Positions 19,001 to 27,929 of a DNA stretch of 64,000 nt are shown here, in pieces (the stretch's first letter is position 1; each line of letters starts with the position of its first letter). Below the pieces are notes generated by a model. It saw only the letters and a list, made by a program, of their open reading frames with translations. It made no database searches and had not been told where the DNA came from. The DNA is from Acidimicrobiaceae bacterium. GTDB lineage: Bacteria > Actinomycetota > Acidimicrobiia > Acidimicrobiales > RAAP-2. A program made the translations under genes and the position numbers. The stretch is from contig DAHVAJ010000032.1 in assembly GCA_027314705.1 (NCBI GenBank), forward strand, positions 1 to 64,000, given 5' to 3'.

Positions 19001-19962
19001 GGCGTCGGGGAACGCGACGGGCCGGTCGTCCGGCCTCCGTCCACCGTCCGGGCCCGCTCGAAGGTGCGCCGGAGCCAGGCCCCCGTCTGCCCGAAGGCCA
19101 GGCCCGCCGCCGGGAACCCGAAGTTGATGAAGCCGTGGGGCTGACCCGGATAGCAGACCTCGTCGACCTCGACGCCGTCGGCCCGGAGGCGGGCGGCGTA
19201 CGCACGCCCTTCGTCCCGGAGCATGTCGCACCCTCCCAGCAGGACCAGGGCCGGCGGGAGGCCGGCGAGCGACGGGGCCGAGAGGGGGGCCGCATACGGG
19301 TCGTCGTCCAGGTCCCGGCCGGCACTGTACGCCTCCCAGTACCGCTCCCCGGCCTTGCGGCTGATGACCAGCCCGTCGAACTCCGTCATCGACGGGTGGA
19401 GCCTCGAACCGGCGACCCCGGGGTACAGCAACACCTGTCCGGCCGGCGACGCACCGCCGAGGTCACGCAGCCGGAGCGACACCGTGGCCGCCAGGTTGCC
19501 GCCGGCGCTCTCACCGGCCACGGCGACGGCCGACGACGGCAGACCGAACCGCTCGCTGGCGTCGAGCGCCCACCGGGTGACCGACACGCAGTCGTCGAGG
19601 CCGGCCGGGTACGGGTGCTCGGGGGCCAGCCGGTACCCGACCGACACCACCACGGCGCCCGAGGCGTGCGCGATCTCCCGGGCGACACCGTCCATCAGCC
19701 CGATGCTCCCGATGACGTACCCGCCGCCGTGGAAGTACACGACCAGTCCTGTCGGCTCGCCCTCGCCGCGGTAGATCCGGACGGGGACGGCACCGACCTG
19801 CTCGTCGTCGACGTGGGCCATCTCCTGGGTCCGCTGTGGTCCGTAGTCGCCGCGGGCCAGCTCGAGGAGCTCCGGCACCAGGTCCTCGAAGGGTTTCGCC
19901 CGCTCCGGGTTCGCGGCCATCCACTCGACCACCCAGGGGTCGAGCACGCCCTCGTCGCTCAT
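18997..19962 (-). CDS. Alpha/beta hydrolase (HSL-type esterase/lipase)
   Basis: YFHGGGYVIGS, AGESAGGNLA. Confidence 0.9.
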   Translation of the reverse strand: MSDEGVLDPWVVEWMAANPERAKPFEDLVPELLELARGDYGPQRTQEMAHVDDEQVGAVPVRIYRGEGEPTGLVVYFHGGGYVIGSIGLMDGVAREIAHASGAVVVSVGYRLAPEHPYPAGLDDCVSVTRWALDASERFGLPSSAVAVAGESAGGNLAATVSLRLRDLGGASPAGQVLLYPGVAGSRLHPSMTEFDGLVISRKAGERYWEAYSAGRDLDDDPYAAPLSAPSLAGLPPALVLLGGCDMLRDEGRAYAARLRADGVEVDEVCYPGQPHGFINFGFPAAGLAFGQTGAWLRRTFERARTVDGGRTTGPSRSPTP

Positions 19963-19966
19963 GCGC

Positions 19967-21016
19967 TCATCCTCCCCGGCCGAGGTCGGCCACGACCTGC
20001 GGCAGATCGACCGTGGTCCGGATGCCCGGAGCTGCTTCGCAGACGGCGGACACCGCGTTCACGGCGCGGTGCGCCGTGTACCCGGGCGTCGTCTCCGCCA
20101 TCAGCTCCGGCGGGACGGCCAGCCGGAGCTCCATGTCGAGGGGACAGTCGCCGTCGACGGTCACCCGCCATCCCCCCGACCGCAGGTCCCACACGGCGTC
20201 GAGGGCGGTGGTGCAGTACCACGTGGCACTGAAACTGATCAGCTCGTCGCCCCGGTGCCTGCCGACCACGTGCATCCGTTGACCGGCGACGGTACCGGCC
20301 GGGATCGTCCCGGCGGCGATCTCGACGTCGTGCACGGCCGTGGCGACCTCCCCGGTGGACTCGACCGACTCGAGCGGCATCCCCAGCGCATCACCGATGA
20401 GCCGGAGTGACGGCCCGAATGCCTCCGCACCGTGCGCCATGCGCTGCGGGTCGAAGGTGGAGGGGTGCCGGCCGTAGCCCATGAGGTCGAAGAGGAGCTC
20501 CGGTGAGTTGCGGCTCGAGAGGTCGGCGAATTCGGCGATGTGCAGGCGGTCCAGGCGGCGCTGGAGCGAGGTCAGGACGATGGGCACCGCCTCGGAGATG
20601 AACCCCGGGCTGCTCCCGGTGCTGTGCAGCGAGGCGTTGCCGCTGGCGCAGGCGGCCTCGATCGGCCCGCGCACGGCCGGATCCATGCTGCCCGGGTGGT
20701 GGAACCCCCCGGTGGTGGTCACCACGTTGACCCCGGACGCCAGGAGCGTGCAGAGCACCTCGACGTCGTATCCCTGCGGCATGTAGAGCACGCAGTCCGG
20801 CCGGCCGGCCAGGACCTGGTCGAGGTCGTCCGTGGCCGTGACGCCCGTCGGATCGAGCCCGCACAGTGCACCGGCGTCCTGACCCACCTTGTCGGGGTCG
20901 GTCACCCGCACCCCCACCAGGTCGAGCCGGGGATGTTCGATGACGGCCCGGAGGGCGCGGCTCCCGATGTTGCCCGTCGCCCACTGGACCACCCGGTAGG
21001 TGGGAAGAAGCGTCAC
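19967..21016 (-). CDS. DapB-like NAD(P)-binding dehydrogenase
   Basis: VVQWATGNIGSRALRAVIEHPRLDLVGV Rossmann motif; STGSSPGF; start at GTG 21016 overlapping upstream stop. Confidence 0.8.
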   Translation of the reverse strand: MTLLPTYRVVQWATGNIGSRALRAVIEHPRLDLVGVRVTDPDKVGQDAGALCGLDPTGVTATDDLDQVLAGRPDCVLYMPQGYDVEVLCTLLASGVNVVTTTGGFHHPGSMDPAVRGPIEAACASGNASLHSTGSSPGFISEAVPIVLTSLQRRLDRLHIAEFADLSSRNSPELLFDLMGYGRHPSTFDPQRMAHGAEAFGPSLRLIGDALGMPLESVESTGEVATAVHDVEIAAGTIPAGTVAGQRMHVVGRHRGDELISFSATWYCTTALDAVWDLRSGGWRVTVDGDCPLDMELRLAVPPELMAETTPGYTAHRAVNAVSAVCEAAPGIRTTVDLPQVVADLGRGG

Positions 21017-21948
21017 CGTTCCGCACGCGGCCCGGACCGCTCGGCGGCGACGAGTGCGGCCTTGTGCAGCACGTTGGCGGCCAGCCTCATGTGGGCGGCG
21101 TCCACCAGGCGGCCGTCCCGCCCGATGGCTCCCACGCCGTCGGCCTCCGACGCACGGTAGGTCGCGATGGACTCCTCGGCGTCTCGGACCTCTGCCTCGG
21201 TGGGGGCGAACACGGCGTTGGCGACGGGGACCTGTCCGGGATGGACGGCCCACTTCCCGTCGTACCCCAGGAGGCTGGCGTGCCCGGCCGACCGACGGTA
21301 GCCGTCGAGGTCCTCGTAGGCCGGGTACGGCGCGTCGATGGCATCGATGCCAGCGGCGCGAGCTGCGGCCAGGATCTGCACCCTCGCATGATGCCAGAAG
21401 TCCCCCGGGTACTCACCCACCGGATCGAAGTTCCCGTCCACCCGTGCGTGCAGGGAGGCGGAGAGGTCGCCGGCGCCGAAGATGATGGCTTCGAGTCGGT
21501 CGCTCGACCGGGCGATGGCGGCGGCGTTGGACAGGCCCTCGGCCTCCTCGATCAGGACCTCGAGCCCGATCCGCTTGGTCAGGTGGAGCTTGGCCTCGAG
21601 CTGGGTGAGGAGGACGTCGAACCACCACACGTCGCGTGCGGTGCGCGCCTTGGGCACGATGATCACGTCGAGGGCGTCCCGGGCGCCGGTGACCACCTCG
21701 ACCACGTCGCCGTAGCACCACGGCGTCCCGAGGCCGTTGACCCGGACGGCCCGCACCACCCGACCCCAGTCCTGGTTGACCAGGGCATCGACGGCGATGG
21801 CCCGCGCTGCCTCCTTGACGACCGGCGCGCAGGCGTCCTCGAGGTCCAAGAACACGAGATCGGCGCCGGAGCTCGGCGCCTTCGCACACATCCGCTCGCT
21901 GCTGGCCGGAGTGGCCAGCTCGGAGCGTCGGGCTCGGGGTTCGTACAC
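21013..21948 (-). CDS. HpcH/HpaI/CitE-like aldolase/lyase
   Basis: DLVFLDLEDACAP, VRVNGLGTPW, VIIVPKARTARDVWW, IFGAGDLSASL. Confidence 0.87.
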   Translation of the reverse strand: MYEPRARRSELATPASSERMCAKAPSSGADLVFLDLEDACAPVVKEAARAIAVDALVNQDWGRVVRAVRVNGLGTPWCYGDVVEVVTGARDALDVIIVPKARTARDVWWFDVLLTQLEAKLHLTKRIGLEVLIEEAEGLSNAAAIARSSDRLEAIIFGAGDLSASLHARVDGNFDPVGEYPGDFWHHARVQILAAARAAGIDAIDAPYPAYEDLDGYRRSAGHASLLGYDGKWAVHPGQVPVANAVFAPTEAEVRDAEESIATYRASEADGVGAIGRDGRLVDAAHMRLAANVLHKAALVAAERSGPRAER

Positions 21949-21972
21949 GGGTGCCTCCGTCGGTGCGTGCGG

Positions 21973-23175
21973 TCAGATGACGCCGGCCGCCCGCAGGGCG
22001 GCGAGGCGGTCGGGCCCGAGGCCGAGCAGCCCGCCGTAGACGGCGTCGTTCTCCGCGCCCAGGGCCTGCCCGAGATGGTCGATGTGCCCGGGCGTCTCGG
22101 AGAGCTGCGCCAGCGGTGCCTGGACCCGGACCGGGCCGAGCTCGGGGTCGTCGATCCGGGGGAAGGTCCCCCGGGCCCGCAGGTGCTCGTCCTCGAGGAG
22201 CTGCCTGGCATCGTAGACCGGGGCCGCGGCCACGTCGGCCTCGAGGAACACCTCCATCACGTCGTCGAGGGTGCGCCGTGCGATCCACTCGGCCACCATG
22301 GCGTCGATCTCGGTCCCCCGCTCCTGGCGACGGACCGGGTCCACGTAGTCGGGATCCTCGGCCAGATCGGGGCGGCCGATGGCGCGGAAGACCCGCACGA
22401 CGATGTTGGCCGAGGCGCTCGAGATGGCCAGCCACTTGCCGTCGGCCGTCAGGTAGGCGTTGCGGGGGGCGCTGGCCGCGAGGTGGTTCCCCACCCGTCC
22501 GGCGACGGTCCCCAGTTGGTCGAAGGTGAGGGTCGACGACTCGATGAGGCGGGCCAGGGGCTCGATCAGGTTGACGTCGACCAGCTGGCCCGTCCCCCCG
22601 CCGACGTCGCGGTGGTAGAGCGCCATCATCACCGCCCACGTCGCGGCCTGGGCGGCCACGCCGTCGGCCAGCATGAACGGGGGGAGGGTCGGAGGCCCGT
22701 CGGGCTGGCCCGTCACCTGGGCGAAGCCGCTCATGGCTTCGGCCAGCGTGCCGAATCCCGGCCGGTCGCTCCCGGGACCACCCCGGCCGTAGCCGCTGAC
22801 GTGGAGCATCACGAGCTGCGGGTGGCGCGCGTGGACCGACTCGTAGTCGAGGCCCCACCGGAGCAGGGCGCTCGGGCGGTTGCCCACGACGAGCACGTCG
22901 GTCACGTCGAGCAGCTGGTGGAACAGCGCCTGGCCGTCGTGCCGCCGGAGGTCGAGGGTGATGCAGCGCTTGTTGCGACTGACGCTCTTCCACACCAGGC
23001 CGACGCCGCCCTTGGTGGGCCCCCAGGTCCGCAGCGGGTCACCCGCACCGGGCTGTTCGACCTTGACGACCTCGGCGCCGAACTCGCCCAGCATGGTGGC
23101 CACCATCGGCCCGGCCACCAGGGTGGCGGCGTCGACGACCCGGAGCCCGGTGAGCGGGCCCGCGACGTCAGCCAC
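21973..23175 (-). CDS. Family III CoA-transferase (CaiB/BaiF)
   Basis: GLRVVDAATLVAGPMVATMLGEFGAEVVKVEQPGAGDPLR, NKRCITLDLR. Confidence 0.9.
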   Translation of the reverse strand: MADVAGPLTGLRVVDAATLVAGPMVATMLGEFGAEVVKVEQPGAGDPLRTWGPTKGGVGLVWKSVSRNKRCITLDLRRHDGQALFHQLLDVTDVLVVGNRPSALLRWGLDYESVHARHPQLVMLHVSGYGRGGPGSDRPGFGTLAEAMSGFAQVTGQPDGPPTLPPFMLADGVAAQAATWAVMMALYHRDVGGGTGQLVDVNLIEPLARLIESSTLTFDQLGTVAGRVGNHLAASAPRNAYLTADGKWLAISSASANIVVRVFRAIGRPDLAEDPDYVDPVRRQERGTEIDAMVAEWIARRTLDDVMEVFLEADVAAAPVYDARQLLEDEHLRARGTFPRIDDPELGPVRVQAPLAQLSETPGHIDHLGQALGAENDAVYGGLLGLGPDRLAALRAAGVI

Positions 23176-24520
23176 GGGTGCCGCACTCGGGCCGGACGAG
23201 CCCGAGGTGGTCCCGGAGGGTGGTGCCGCTGTACCGGTCCCGGAACACCCGGCGCCGCTGGAGCTCCGGCACCACGAGCCGCACGACGTCCTCGTAGGCG
23301 CCGGGGCTGTGGGTGGCGGCGACGACGAACCCGTCACAGGCGTCGGCGTCGAACCACTCCTGCATCTGGTCGGCGACCTCCGCCCCGGTGCCGACGAAGC
23401 GCGGACCCTGGAGCAGCGTGGCCCGGTGCCCGGCCAGGTCGGCCAGGGTGACCGTCCCGCCGATGTGGGCCTGGAGGTTCTGGACCAGTCCTCGGATGCC
23501 CGAGACCGACCCGATGAGCTCGTCGGTGATCGGCGTGTCGAGGGCCAGGCCGGAGAAGTCGTAGTTCATCAACTCGGAGAGCAGGGTCAGCGAGGCCACC
23601 GGGTCGACGAAGTCGTTCAGGAACATCTGCTCGCGCTCCTGGGCCTGCGCCGCCGACTCCCCGAGCACCGTGTAGGCCATCGGCAGCATCTTCACCGAGT
23701 CGGGGTCGCGCCCGTCCTGGGCGATGCGCTCCTTCTGGTCCTGGTAGTGGGCGCGCGCCACTCCGAGGCTGGGATCGCCGGTGAAGATGACCTCGGCCCA
23801 TCGGGCGGCGAAGTCCCGCCCGCGCCCCGAGGAGCCGGCCTGGAGCAGCACCGGACGCCCCTGCGGGGTGCGCGGCACCGTGAGGGGCCCACGCACCTTG
23901 AACCACTCGCCTTCGTAGTTGACCTCGTGGACCTTGTCGGGGTCGGCGAAGATGCCGTTGACCCGGTCCAGGATCAGGGCGTCGTCCTCCCAGGAGTCCC
24001 ACAGCCCGGTGGTGGCCTCGAGGAACTCGTCCGCCCGGTCGTAGCGGGCGTCATGGTCCAGCACCTGGTCGACGCCGAAGTTCTGCGCCTCGCTGTCGTT
24101 CACCGACGTCACCACGTTCCAGGCCGCCCGGCCGCCGGTGAGGTGGTCGAGGGTGGCGAAGGTGCGGGCCACGTGGAACGGGGAGGAGTAGGTGGTCGAG
24201 TAGGTGGCGCCCAGGCCGATCGAGCGGGTGGCGGCGGCGACGACGCCCAGCACGATGCTCAGGTCGAGCTTGACCGGGCGGGCACCGTGGCGGACCGCCT
24301 CGGCCACCGAGCCGCCGTAGATGCCCGGCATGGCCAGGCGGTCGTCGAAGAACATCATGTCGAAGCAGCCCTCTTCGAGGGTGCGCCCGAGCTTGGCGTA
24401 GTACCCGGCGTCCAGGAACCCGTGCTCGGTGGCCGGATGGCGCCACGAACCCGCGTAGACGGTGGCGTTCCCCGCCTGCATGAACCCCACCAGCGACATC
24501 TGCTTCACCGGAATCACCAT
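23168..24520 (-). CDS. NtaA/SnaA/DszA-family flavin-dependent monooxygenase
   Basis: FFDDRLAMPGIYGGS, LDHLTGGRAAWNVVTS, VLLQAGSSGRGRDFAARWAEVIF. Confidence 0.88.
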   Translation of the reverse strand: MVIPVKQMSLVGFMQAGNATVYAGSWRHPATEHGFLDAGYYAKLGRTLEEGCFDMMFFDDRLAMPGIYGGSVAEAVRHGARPVKLDLSIVLGVVAAATRSIGLGATYSTTYSSPFHVARTFATLDHLTGGRAAWNVVTSVNDSEAQNFGVDQVLDHDARYDRADEFLEATTGLWDSWEDDALILDRVNGIFADPDKVHEVNYEGEWFKVRGPLTVPRTPQGRPVLLQAGSSGRGRDFAARWAEVIFTGDPSLGVARAHYQDQKERIAQDGRDPDSVKMLPMAYTVLGESAAQAQEREQMFLNDFVDPVASLTLLSELMNYDFSGLALDTPITDELIGSVSGIRGLVQNLQAHIGGTVTLADLAGHRATLLQGPRFVGTGAEVADQMQEWFDADACDGFVVAATHSPGAYEDVVRLVVPELQRRRVFRDRYSGTTLRDHLGLVRPECGTRG

Positions 24521-24563
24521 GGCTCTCGTGGCCGGTCGACGGCCGTCGACTGTGGACGGTCTG

Positions 24564-24594
24564 TGAAATGTAGAATGTGATATGTCAGATTTCA
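24564..24594. promoter_or_regulatory. Inverted repeat TGAAAT-N19-ATTTCA across GntR start
   Basis: Direct reading; also TAGAAT -10-like box at 24571-24576, 5 nt before ATG. Confidence 0.35.
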
Positions 24595-25373
24595 AATCCA
24601 TCGGCGGAACGGTCCGCTCCCGGGCCGCCCGGGAGCTGCGGGACCGCGTCCTGACCGGACGGCTCCGGCCGGGCGACCGGCTCGACCTCGACGAGATCAG
24701 CCAGGAGTTCGGCATCAGCCGGACCCCGGTGCGCGAGGCACTCCTGGAGCTGTCCTACGAGGGGCTGGTGGCCGTGACCCCCCGGAGCGGCATCACGGTG
24801 ATCGGCATCACCCCCGAGGACGCCGTGGACAATTTCGCCGTCCTGGCCGCCCTGGCCGGCAAGGCCGCCGAGTGGGCGACGGCCCGGATCACCGGTCCCG
24901 AGCTGGAGGAGCTGCACCGGCTGGCCGACGCCGTGGCCGAGGACGGCGACGTGGTCGACGCCAACCGTCGGTTCCACCGCGCCGTCAACCTCGCCGCCGG
25001 CTCGCCCCGCCTGCTGACCTACCTCCGCCAAGCGGTGCGCGTGGTCCCGGCCAGCTACTTCGACCTCCTCCCCGAGCAGGAGCGACGCAGCCGAGCCGAC
25101 CACGCCGCGCTCCTCGATGCCATCGGCACGGGCGACGGCGCCGCGGCCCGGGCCATCGCCGAGGCCCACGTGCTCGACGCCGGCGCCGCCCTGGACGCGT
25201 GGACGCGGACGAACGCGGCCTCCGACGAGGCACCTGGCGCGCCGCAGGGACGGGACGTGCCCCCGCACGGCGACGTCGTCAGCGCTGCTCGGCCGCCATC
25301 GCCCGGCGCGCCCGCTTCCGGAAGCCCTCCAGCTTCTCGTCCGGGGTGCGCACCCGGGTGCTCCTGGACATGA
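24582..25373 (+). CDS. GntR-family (FadR/FCD) transcriptional regulator
   Basis: ELRDRVLTGRLRPGDRLDLDEISQEFGISRTPVREALLELSYEGLV wHTH. Confidence 0.88.
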   Translation: MSDFKSIGGTVRSRAARELRDRVLTGRLRPGDRLDLDEISQEFGISRTPVREALLELSYEGLVAVTPRSGITVIGITPEDAVDNFAVLAALAGKAAEWATARITGPELEELHRLADAVAEDGDVVDANRRFHRAVNLAAGSPRLLTYLRQAVRVVPASYFDLLPEQERRSRADHAALLDAIGTGDGAAARAIAEAHVLDAGAALDAWTRTNAASDEAPGAPQGRDVPPHGDVVSAARPPSPGAPASGSPPASRPGCAPGCSWT

Positions 25374-26577
25374 CCGTCACGTCGTGACCCGCGGCCCGCT
25401 CCCGGAGGGCACCGACCGTCGCCGCTTCCCTCGGCACGTGGACGAAGGGGTCGAACGAGTACCACCGCATGGCGTTCTCGTGTGTCATCTTCCGGATGTC
25501 GCCGTCGGAGACGGCGTTGGCCGTGAACACGGCGTGCAGCTCCTCGGGCGCCGTCGGCCACATCGAGTCGCTGTGGGGGTAGTCCGCCTCCCACGCCATG
25601 TTGTCGACGCCGATCCGGTCCCGCAGCTCCACCCCGACCGGGTCGCTGATGAAACAGGTGAGGAAGTGCTCCCGGAACACCTCCGAAGGAAGGCGCCGTC
25701 CGAAGTCCTGCAGCGTCCAGGCGCGGTGCATCTCATAGGTCCGGTCGACCCGGTCGAGGAAGTACGGGATCCAGCCCGTGCCGCCCTCGGACAGGGCCAC
25801 CCGGAGCTGGGGGAAGTTCTTGAGGACCCGGGACCACAGCAGGTCCGCCGCGGCCGACTGGATGTTCATCGGCTGCAGGGTGATCATCACGTCGGGCGGG
25901 GAGTCGACCGCGGGGATCGACAGGCGGCCCGAAGAACCGAGGTGGATGGAGAGCACGGTGCCGGTGTCGCAGCACGCCCGCCACACCGGGTCCCAGTACT
26001 CGTCGTGGAAGCTGGGGTAGCCGAGCGCGGCGGGGTTCTCGGTGAAACTCAGCGAGTGACAGCCCTTCGCCGCGGTGCGCCGGATCTCGCCGGCGGTCTC
26101 CTCGGGGTCCCAGATCACCGGCACGGCCATCGGGATGAACCGACCCGGGTGGGCGCCGCACCACTCGTCGATGTGCCAGTCGTTGTACGCCCGCACCAGG
26201 GCCAGCGACAGGTCCGGGTCGTCCGATGCGAACACGCGTGCCGTGAAGGTCGGGAAGGACGGGAAGTTCATCGAGGCCAGGACGCCGCCGGCGTCCATGT
26301 CCCGGACCCGCTCGTCGACGTCGTAGCAACCGGGCCGCACCTCGTCGAGGCTCTGGGGCTCGAGGCCGTACTCCTCCTTGGGCCGGCCGGCCACGGCGTT
26401 GAGGGCGGAGGTCTCCACGACGACCTCACCGAACGTCCAGACGTCGGAGCCCTCGTCGTTGCGGACCAGCGTGGGCGCCCGGTCGAGGTACTTCGGCGCC
26501 AGGTGGTGGACGAAGAGGTCCGGCGGCTCGATGATGTGGTCATCGACGCTGATGAGAACAAGGTCGTTGCTGTCCAC
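25279..26577 (-). CDS. Amidohydrolase family 2 (COG2159)
   Basis: ISVDDHIIEPPDLF, SLSFTENPAALGYPSFH, WEADYPHSDSMWP. Confidence 0.88.
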   Translation of the reverse strand: MDSNDLVLISVDDHIIEPPDLFVHHLAPKYLDRAPTLVRNDEGSDVWTFGEVVVETSALNAVAGRPKEEYGLEPQSLDEVRPGCYDVDERVRDMDAGGVLASMNFPSFPTFTARVFASDDPDLSLALVRAYNDWHIDEWCGAHPGRFIPMAVPVIWDPEETAGEIRRTAAKGCHSLSFTENPAALGYPSFHDEYWDPVWRACCDTGTVLSIHLGSSGRLSIPAVDSPPDVMITLQPMNIQSAAADLLWSRVLKNFPQLRVALSEGGTGWIPYFLDRVDRTYEMHRAWTLQDFGRRLPSEVFREHFLTCFISDPVGVELRDRIGVDNMAWEADYPHSDSMWPTAPEELHAVFTANAVSDGDIRKMTHENAMRWYSFDPFVHVPREAATVGALRERAAGHDVTVMSRSTRVRTPDEKLEGFRKRARRAMAAEQR

Positions 26578-26651
26578 CGTGTCACCTCTCTGAGAATCTC
26601 GTTATCGCTGGCGTAGAACCTAGCTCGTACCCGTCGGCCCCGTCACCCGGG

Positions 26652-27713
26652 TCACAACTGCTCGTACTCGACGCGGAGCGAGAGGCCCGTCGGCAACGAC
26701 TGGCAGGTGAGGATCCACCCCTCGTCCACCTCCTCGGGGGTCAGCGCGTTGTTCACCCGCATGGTGACCGACCCCTCGTGGAGGAGGGCCATGCACGTGG
26801 CACAGCTCCCCGACTCGCAGGAGTAGGGCGTCGGGAGACCGGCCCGACGGGCGGTGTCGAGCACGGTGTCCCCGGCGTGGTAGGCGATCTCGTGGCGCCG
26901 GCCCCGGAGCTCGAGCACGATCGTCGTCGGCACCGGGGCCTTCAGTGCACCGGGAGGCGCCTCTCGGGGCCCCGGGGTCACGAACCGCTCGATGAGGATG
27001 GCCTCGGGCGCCACCCCGGCGCCGCGCAGGGTGTGTTCGACCAATTCCATGAACGGGCCGGGGCCGCACACGTAGAAGTCGGCGTCGAGCACGTCGCCGA
27101 CGGCGTCGAGGATGGTCTCCGGTCGGGGGAAGCCGCTGACCGAGTCGACGTGCCGGTGCACCGCGAACCGACCGGGCGCCTGTGACTCGAGCCTCCGCAG
27201 CACATCGTCGAAGATGACCGAGTGCGCCTGGCGGTTGGCGTAGAGGAGGCGGACGGACCGGTCGGTCGAGCACAACGCGCTCTTGGCGAGGGAGAGGACC
27301 GGGGTGATGCCGCTCCCACCGCAGAGACCGACGACGGGTCGGTCACCGGCGCGCAGGCAGAACCCGCCCGACGGCGGGGACGTGTCCACCACGTCCCCGA
27401 CCGACACCGCGTCGTTGAACCAGTTGGAGACCGTGCCGTCCGGGACCCGCTTGACCGTCACGACGAGATCGCCGTCGGTCTCGGGGGCGCTCGACATCGA
27501 GTAGCAGCGGAAGAACTCGTCGGTGCCGATCCGCACCCGGAAGGTGCAGAACTGCCCCGGACGGTAGCGGTACGCCTCCGCGAGGTCGTCGGGGACGTCG
27601 AGCACGAACGACCGGGCGTCGTCGGTCTCCTCGATCACCTGCTTGACCGGGAGGGGGTGGAAGGCGTGGCGGTGGGCCACGTCGTCGACGGCGGTCACGG
27701 CCCGGCGGACCAC
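26652..27713 (-). CDS. FAD/[2Fe-2S] oxidoreductase (KshB/PaaE-like electron-transfer component)
   Basis: RCYSMSSAPETDG FAD motif, GGSGITPVLSL NAD motif, CESGSCATC…C plant-type [2Fe-2S] domain. Confidence 0.9.
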   Translation of the reverse strand: MVRRAVTAVDDVAHRHAFHPLPVKQVIEETDDARSFVLDVPDDLAEAYRYRPGQFCTFRVRIGTDEFFRCYSMSSAPETDGDLVVTVKRVPDGTVSNWFNDAVSVGDVVDTSPPSGGFCLRAGDRPVVGLCGGSGITPVLSLAKSALCSTDRSVRLLYANRQAHSVIFDDVLRRLESQAPGRFAVHRHVDSVSGFPRPETILDAVGDVLDADFYVCGPGPFMELVEHTLRGAGVAPEAILIERFVTPGPREAPPGALKAPVPTTIVLELRGRRHEIAYHAGDTVLDTARRAGLPTPYSCESGSCATCMALLHEGSVTMRVNNALTPEEVDEGWILTCQSLPTGLSLRVEYEQL

Positions 27714-27761
27714 ACCCGGGCGGCAGGCGCTCCTCTCACCCAGGCCACCCTACCAGCCGTT

Positions 27762-27778
27762 TGAGAACTGGATTCTCA
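27762..27778. promoter_or_regulatory. Inverted repeat TGAGAA-N5-TTCTCA in divergent intergenic region
   Basis: Direct reading. Confidence 0.45.
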
Positions 27779-27929
27779 CCTGGTCCGGGCCGGCGCCCCC
27801 AGCGAGCACCGCGGGACGAGGAGAACGTCCGGCCGCCTCGCCCCTTCGCTGCGGTAACGTCGGTCGCAGCTTCGGGAAACCCCATAGCGCAGGGCCGAAA
27901 ACGGCGCTGCCACCCATGGAGGCGCAGAC

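Noticed and set aside
21064-23451. 795-aa plus-strand ORF
   Set aside because: Antisense to CitE-like and CoA-transferase genes; no domain motif
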